A stretch of DNA of 26,549 nt from an uncultured Eubacteriales bacterium. Its GTDB lineage: Bacteria > Bacillota > Clostridia > Monoglobales > Monoglobaceae. The stretch spans positions 1-26,549 of the forward strand of contig URZD01000003.1 in the NCBI GenBank assembly GCA_900552305.1, in the 5' to 3' direction. This document shows, piece after piece, positions 22,634-26,549 of this stretch (within the stretch, counting starts at the first letter, position 1; each line of letters opens with the position of its first letter). Below the pieces are notes generated by a model that saw only the letters and a list, made by a program, of their open reading frames with translations, was not told where the DNA came from and did no database searches. The position numbers were made by a program, and so were the translations under genes.

Positions 22634-24038
22634 TAATCTTGTCTTGGATACGGTGCGCGAAACGGTTTCCGCGCACGGTATGCTGAAGGAGGGCGACAGA
22701 GTTCTTGCCGCGGTTTCGGGCGGCGCAGACTCTGTCTGTATGCTCCATGTCCTGCGGCGGCTTTCGGAGGAAACAGGCTTCAAGCTGTACTGCGCACACT
22801 TAAATCACGGACTGCGCGGCGCGGCTGCGGACAGCGATGAGGAATATGTCAAAAAGCTCTGCAAACGGCTTGGCATAAAGGCGTATACAAAGCGCGCCGA
22901 TGTAGCCGAAAGGGCAAAGCGCGACAAACTGACGGTCGAGGAGGCGGGGCGCGCCGAACGCTACGAATTTTTTTCGGAGCTCTGCCGCTGTCACCGAATA
23001 AACAGGACGGCAACCGCACATAACAAAAACGACAATGCGGAAACCGTGCTTATGCGCATAATGCGCGGCAGCGGTACGGACGGACTTGCCGCGGTGCAGT
23101 ATACGCGCCGCGACGGAGTTATACGCCCGCTGCTGAATGTTACGAGAAAGGAAATCGAAGCGTATTGCGCGGAGAATGGACTGGAATACTGCACGGACGC
23201 GACAAATGCGGACAACGCGTATACGCGGAACAGGATAAGAAACGAGCTGATACCCTATATAGAACGCGAGTTCGGCTGCGATATAATCGGCAGTCTTGCA
23301 AAGCTTGCCGAGAACGCCGGCGAGGACGCGCGCTTTATAAACGGCTATGCGGAGCGGCTTTATGACAGAATATCAAGTCCGCTGCCGAACAAAAAACCGA
23401 ATGTGCTGCATATCGAATCGCTTTCCATGGTAGAGCGGCCGATAGCCGTCCGACTGGTACGGCTCGCCGCGGAGAAGGCAGTAAGCGGCGTTCGGCTTGA
23501 AAAAAAGCACATAGACGATGTGCTTGACCTGTGCGGGCGCGGCACCGGCGCGGCGGTCGATTTGCCGCACGGACTGCGGGCGGAGGTAAGATACGGCTGG
23601 ATTGAATTTTCGGACAAAAACGCCGTGCAGCAGACGGATAGCGAAGGCGGCGCAGAGCTGTTTACGGAGGTTTGCCCGGGCAATGAATACTACGCAGCGG
23701 GCGTGGACAGGAAAATCGGATTCCGAATCGAGGACAGGAGCTATACGCCCAGGATAAACGAAACTCGGGCGGATTGGGACAAGCTCGGCGGAGAAAAGCT
23801 GTTTATGCGAAACCGAAGGCGGGGCGACAGAATGGTCTGCTTTGCCGATGGCAGAACAAAAAAAATAAAAAACGTGTTTATTGACGCAAAAATTCCGAGA
23901 GAGGACCGCGAAAAAATACCACTGCTTTGCACGGGCAGCGAGGTGGTCGCGATTATCGGCGGCAGGGTGAGCGATAAATATAAGGTTAATAAGGACACAG
24001 AGAGGGTTTTGGTGATTGAGTATGGGACAGACGGATAA
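22623..24038 (+). CDS. tilS: tRNA(Ile)-lysidine synthase TilS
   Basis: GTG 22623 is chosen because GGAG (22611-22614) lies eight bases upstream; GTG 22614 would add three residues but overlap that site. The 471-aa product is an N-type ATP pyrophosphatase that attaches lysine to C34 of the tRNA-Ile(CAU) anticodon, changing both decoding and charging. The PP-loop is SGGADS (32-37), the conserved HLNHGLRG and HNKNDNAETVLMRIMRGSG segments follow, and a C-terminal TilS domain contains MRNRRRGDRM and KKIKNVFIDAKIPREDR. The gene overlaps dnaB by 11 bases and hpt by about 17 bases. The tilS-hpt pair is the usual order in Bacillota, although ftsH, often next, is replaced here by gltX. Confidence 0.96.
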   Translation: MNTDNLVLDTVRETVSAHGMLKEGDRVLAAVSGGADSVCMLHVLRRLSEETGFKLYCAHLNHGLRGAAADSDEEYVKKLCKRLGIKAYTKRADVAERAKRDKLTVEEAGRAERYEFFSELCRCHRINRTATAHNKNDNAETVLMRIMRGSGTDGLAAVQYTRRDGVIRPLLNVTRKEIEAYCAENGLEYCTDATNADNAYTRNRIRNELIPYIEREFGCDIIGSLAKLAENAGEDARFINGYAERLYDRISSPLPNKKPNVLHIESLSMVERPIAVRLVRLAAEKAVSGVRLEKKHIDDVLDLCGRGTGAAVDLPHGLRAEVRYGWIEFSDKNAVQQTDSEGGAELFTEVCPGNEYYAAGVDRKIGFRIEDRSYTPRINETRADWDKLGGEKLFMRNRRRGDRMVCFADGRTKKIKNVFIDAKIPREDREKIPLLCTGSEVVAIIGGRVSDKYKVNKDTERVLVIEYGTDG

Positions 24039-24549
24039 AATCAGAGTCATGATTGACGAAAAATCGATTGACGAAATGGTGCTTAGGCTTGCAGAGCAGA
24101 TAAACCGCGACTTTGCGGGGCAAAGGCTGATTGTGGTTGGTGTGCTTAAAGGCTCGTTTATGTTTATGAGCGACCTTGTAAAGCGGATAACCACGGATAC
24201 CGAGGTGTATTTTCTGAAAGCGTCAAGCTACGGCGCGGGGACACAGACAAGCGGCACGGTTAAGATTACAAAGGATATAGAGCGCGACATAAGGGGCGAA
24301 AACGTGCTGATTGTCGAGGATATAATCGATAGCGGTTTTACCATGCACGAGGTCTTAAGGCTGCTCGGCGAAAGAGAGCCGAAGTGCATCAGGCTTTGCT
24401 CATGTCTGAGCAAGCCGAGCCGCAGGGAGATTGAGGTCGGAATCGACTACCTCGGCTTTGAGATACCGGACGAGTTCGTTGTCGGCTACGGTCTGGACTA
24501 TGCGGAAAGATACAGAAACCTGCCGTACATAGGAGTAGTTGAGCAGTAA
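24022..24549 (+). CDS. hpt: Hypoxanthine(-guanine) phosphoribosyltransferase
   Basis: ATG 24022 is preceded by GGTGATT (24011-24017) with short spacing; TTG 24016 two codons upstream is an alternative. The 175-aa cytoplasmic enzyme salvages hypoxanthine and guanine with PRPP to give IMP and GMP. The PRPP-binding loop is VLIVEDIIDSG (95-105), with E99 and D100 in the expected positions; VLKGSFMFMSDLVKRI, with the flexible loop near SSYGAGTQTSG, and the C-terminal FVVGYGLDYAERYRNLPYIG complete the family pattern. The start lies inside the end of tilS, implying coupled translation. The short (about 175 aa) length is normal for bacterial Hpt. Confidence 0.97.
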   Translation: MGQTDKIRVMIDEKSIDEMVLRLAEQINRDFAGQRLIVVGVLKGSFMFMSDLVKRITTDTEVYFLKASSYGAGTQTSGTVKITKDIERDIRGENVLIVEDIIDSGFTMHEVLRLLGEREPKCIRLCSCLSKPSRREIEVGIDYLGFEIPDEFVVGYGLDYAERYRNLPYIGVVEQ

Positions 24550-24591
24550 ATTCTACATAATCTGATTAACATAAAGGAAGGATAAATAAAA

Positions 24592-26049
24592 ATGGAAACA
24601 CAGGAAGTAAGAACGAGATTTGCACCCAGCCCCACAGGCTATATGCACATAGGCAACCTTAGAACGGCGCTTTATGCGTATCTTATAGCAAAGTCCAAGG
24701 GCGGAAAATTCATCCTCAGAATAGAGGACACCGACCAGGAAAGATATGTGGACGGCGCGGTTGACGTTATATACAAAACGATGAAGGACACGGGTCTTAT
24801 CCATGACGAGGGTCCGGACATCGGCGGCGACTACGGCCCGTATATCCAGAGCGAAAGACGTTCGATTTATAAGGAATACGCGGAAAAACTGGTCGAAACG
24901 GGTCACGCGTACTATTGCTTTTGTACAAAGGAGCGGCTTGAGGAACTGCGTCAGCGTCAGACGGTCATGAAGGTGCCGACAAAGTATGACGGACATTGCA
25001 GCAAGCTCTCCAAGGAGGAAATCGAGGCAAACCTCAAAGCGGGAATACCGTATGTAATCCGTCAGAAGGTGCCGCAGTACGGAAAGACAACCTTCCATGA
25101 CGAGGTTTTCGGCGATATTACGGTGGAGAATGCCATACTTGACGATAACGTGCTGCTCAAAGCGGACGGACTTCCGACCTACAACTTTGCGAACGTAATC
25201 GACGACCACCTTATGCACATTACGCATATCATCCGCGGCAGCGAATACCTTTCGTCCACACCTAAGTATAACCTTCTGTACGAGGCGTTCGGATGGGAGA
25301 TTCCCAAGTATATCCATGTGTCGCCGGTTATGAAGGACAACGGCAAAAAGCTCTCCAAGCGCGAGGGTGACGCGTCATACGAGGATTTTATCAACAAGGG
25401 CTATCTGAAGGAGGCTATTGTGAATTACATTGCGCTTCTGGGGTGGGCGCCCGGTGACGAGCGCGAAAAGTTCACGCTTGCCGAGCTTGTTGACGCGTTT
25501 GACATAAAGGGTATAAGCAAGTCGCCCGCAATATTTGACGAGAAAAAATTGGCATGGCTGAACGGCGAGTATATAAGAGAGCTGACCCCGGAGAAATTCC
25601 ACGAGGACGCTCTGCCGTATTACAAAGGCGTTATAACGAATCCCGAAATAGATTTGAAGGCGGTTTCGGAGCTTTTGCAGCCGCGCTGCGAAAGGCTGTC
25701 GGACATTCCGGAGCAGGTGGATTTCTTTGACAAGCTGCCGGAGTATGACCGCGAGCTTTATACGCACAAGAAAATGAAAACCAACCCGGAAAATTCGCTC
25801 GAGGCGCTGAAAGAGGTTCTTCCGGTGCTTGAAGGCATAGACGACTGGACAAAGGAGAACATCCACGACCGTCTGATTGAGCTTGTACAAAAGCTGGAGC
25901 TCAAAAACGGCAGAATTTTGTGGCCTGTCCGCGTTGCGGTTTCGGGCAAGGCGTTTACGCCGGGCGGCGGCGTGGAGCTTGCCGCGATACTCGGCAAGAA
26001 GGAAACGATTGAGCGTATCAAAAAGGGTATAGAGCTTTTGGAGGCTTAG
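24592..26049 (+). CDS. gltX: Glutamyl-tRNA synthetase GltX
   Basis: This 485-aa class I aminoacyl-tRNA synthetase charges tRNA-Glu, and in organisms lacking GlnRS also tRNA-Gln for later amidation; which applies here is not visible. The HIGH motif is H19IGN in RFAPSPTGYMHIGNLRTA, and the KMSKS motif is K253LSKR in DNGKKLSKREGD. GEVF-type strand and DDHLMHITHIIRGSEYLSSTP are also present. The C-terminal anticodon-binding region contains LWPVRVAVSGKAFTPGG. Length is typical. AAGGAAGG (24574-24581) precedes ATG by 10 bases. The gap after hpt is 42 bases with no terminator, so it is probably in the same operon. Confidence 0.97.
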   Translation: METQEVRTRFAPSPTGYMHIGNLRTALYAYLIAKSKGGKFILRIEDTDQERYVDGAVDVIYKTMKDTGLIHDEGPDIGGDYGPYIQSERRSIYKEYAEKLVETGHAYYCFCTKERLEELRQRQTVMKVPTKYDGHCSKLSKEEIEANLKAGIPYVIRQKVPQYGKTTFHDEVFGDITVENAILDDNVLLKADGLPTYNFANVIDDHLMHITHIIRGSEYLSSTPKYNLLYEAFGWEIPKYIHVSPVMKDNGKKLSKREGDASYEDFINKGYLKEAIVNYIALLGWAPGDEREKFTLAELVDAFDIKGISKSPAIFDEKKLAWLNGEYIRELTPEKFHEDALPYYKGVITNPEIDLKAVSELLQPRCERLSDIPEQVDFFDKLPEYDRELYTHKKMKTNPENSLEALKEVLPVLEGIDDWTKENIHDRLIELVQKLELKNGRILWPVRVAVSGKAFTPGGGVELAAILGKKETIERIKKGIELLEA

Positions 26050-26106
26050 CCCAATTTCTTAATGCGAATTACCTGCGTCAAAATATCAGATAATATAACG
26101 TGCGCT

Positions 26107-26119
26107 GCGGCATTGCCGC
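26107..26119 (+). other. Small hairpin between gltX and the aminotransferase gene
   Basis: GCGGC and GCCGC form a perfect 5-bp stem around ATT. No T-run follows and the 111-base spacer shows only weak promoter-like hexamers (TTACCT and TAATAT near 26073-26095), so neither terminator nor promoter is claimed. It is the only structure I see in this spacer. Confidence 0.3.
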
Positions 26120-26160
26120 GGCGGCTCGGATAAAAAATAAAAGCAAAGGACTGAAACATA

Positions 26161-26549
26161 ATGGATATAACCGAAAAGTTTTCCGACAGGGTAAAACATC
26201 TTGAAGCGTCTGCGATAAGGGAGATTTTCAAGCTCCTTGCAAAGCCGGGTATAATCAGCTTTGCGGGCGGCGCGCCCGACCCGGATTTGTTCCCGAATGA
26301 CGAGCTTGCGGAGATTGCGGCGGATATACTGAAAAATAATGCAAAAACCGCGCTCCAGTACGGAGTTACAGAGGGTTATGCGCCCCTTCGCAAATGGGTA
26401 AGGGACAGGCTTATCGCGCAGGGCGTACTCAACGACTGCGACGATGTTATAATCGTAAGCGGCGGTCAGCAGGGAATCGACCTTGCCACAAAATCGCTTA
26501 TTAACGCGGGCGACGGAGTTGTCTGCGAGGAGCCGAGCTTTATCGGCGG
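26161..26549 (+). CDS. PLP-dependent aminotransferase (class I/II), 3'-truncated by the window
   Basis: The gene starts at ATG 26161, after AAAGGA, and runs off the right edge with 129 complete codons visible. The visible N-terminal half-domain has FAGGAPDPDLFPNDELAEI, ALQYGVTEGYAPLRKWVRDRL and VIIVSGGQQGIDLATKSLINAGDGV, the characteristic segments of fold-type I aminotransferases of the 2-aminoadipate/aromatic type (the family also forms the C-terminus of MocR regulators). The Lys that binds PLP lies beyond the window. No DNA-binding helix-turn-helix precedes it, so it is an enzyme rather than a MocR regulator. The substrate cannot be predicted. It sits 111 bases after gltX and may be in the same operon or start a new one. 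Confidence 0.93.
   Translation, partial: MDITEKFSDRVKHLEASAIREIFKLLAKPGIISFAGGAPDPDLFPNDELAEIAADILKNNAKTALQYGVTEGYAPLRKWVRDRLIAQGVLNDCDDVIIVSGGQQGIDLATKSLINAGDGVVCEEPSFIG

Overview
The window comes from an anaerobic Bacillota of class Clostridia, probably an uncultured gut or rumen lineage. This is inferred from the conserved block yybS-gdpP-rplI-dnaB followed by tilS-hpt-gltX, Gram-positive Shine-Dalgarno sites, a sigma-A type promoter, a stalk/copper-amine-oxidase-N surface protein and large DNRLRE-type multimodular exoproteins. I cannot name a genus. All supported genes are on the + strand, and no gene-free stretch exceeds 300 bases.

Region 1 (1-14867) is a run of secreted proteins. A 5'-truncated beta-rich protein of unknown function leads. 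Two exported module-Ig proteins without a recognisable enzyme (980 and 419 aa) follow, then an exported 1247-aa Asp-box (BNR) beta-propeller protein, a 486-aa RCC1-like protein with a copper-amine-oxidase-N (stalk) domain, and a large SGNH/GDSL esterase with three DNRLRE-like modules. One module family, marked by a 'DVPGDD' signature and a later 'DITDY...' strand, recurs through these proteins. Four of them also end in a similar ~100-residue beta domain. In the esterase that last domain is cut off by a single-base frameshift at 14555-14557.

Region 2 (14868-17190) holds a cytoplasmic GH31 alpha-glycosidase behind two intergenic hairpins and ahead of a strong terminator. Propeller, esterase and GH31 together suggest polysaccharide capture, deacylation and intracellular trimming of alpha-linked sugars. 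Xyloglucan is one candidate substrate but is unproven. No transporter or regulator lies in the window.

Region 3 (17254-26549) begins with a near-consensus promoter (TTGAAA, 17 bp, TATAAT) and continues as a tightly packed housekeeping cluster: MazG-like protein, YybS/DUF2232 membrane protein, GdpP c-di-AMP phosphodiesterase, ribosomal protein L9, replicative helicase DnaB, TilS, hypoxanthine phosphoribosyltransferase, GltX and the start of a PLP aminotransferase. Several genes overlap, which points to co-transcription and translational coupling. The yybS-gdpP junction carries a hairpin over the stop codon, an 8-bp tandem repeat and a 12-bp palindrome.

The main points for follow-up are the repeated exoprotein module, the shared C-terminal domain, the frameshift, the structured intergenic spacers and the compositional shift inside the esterase gene.
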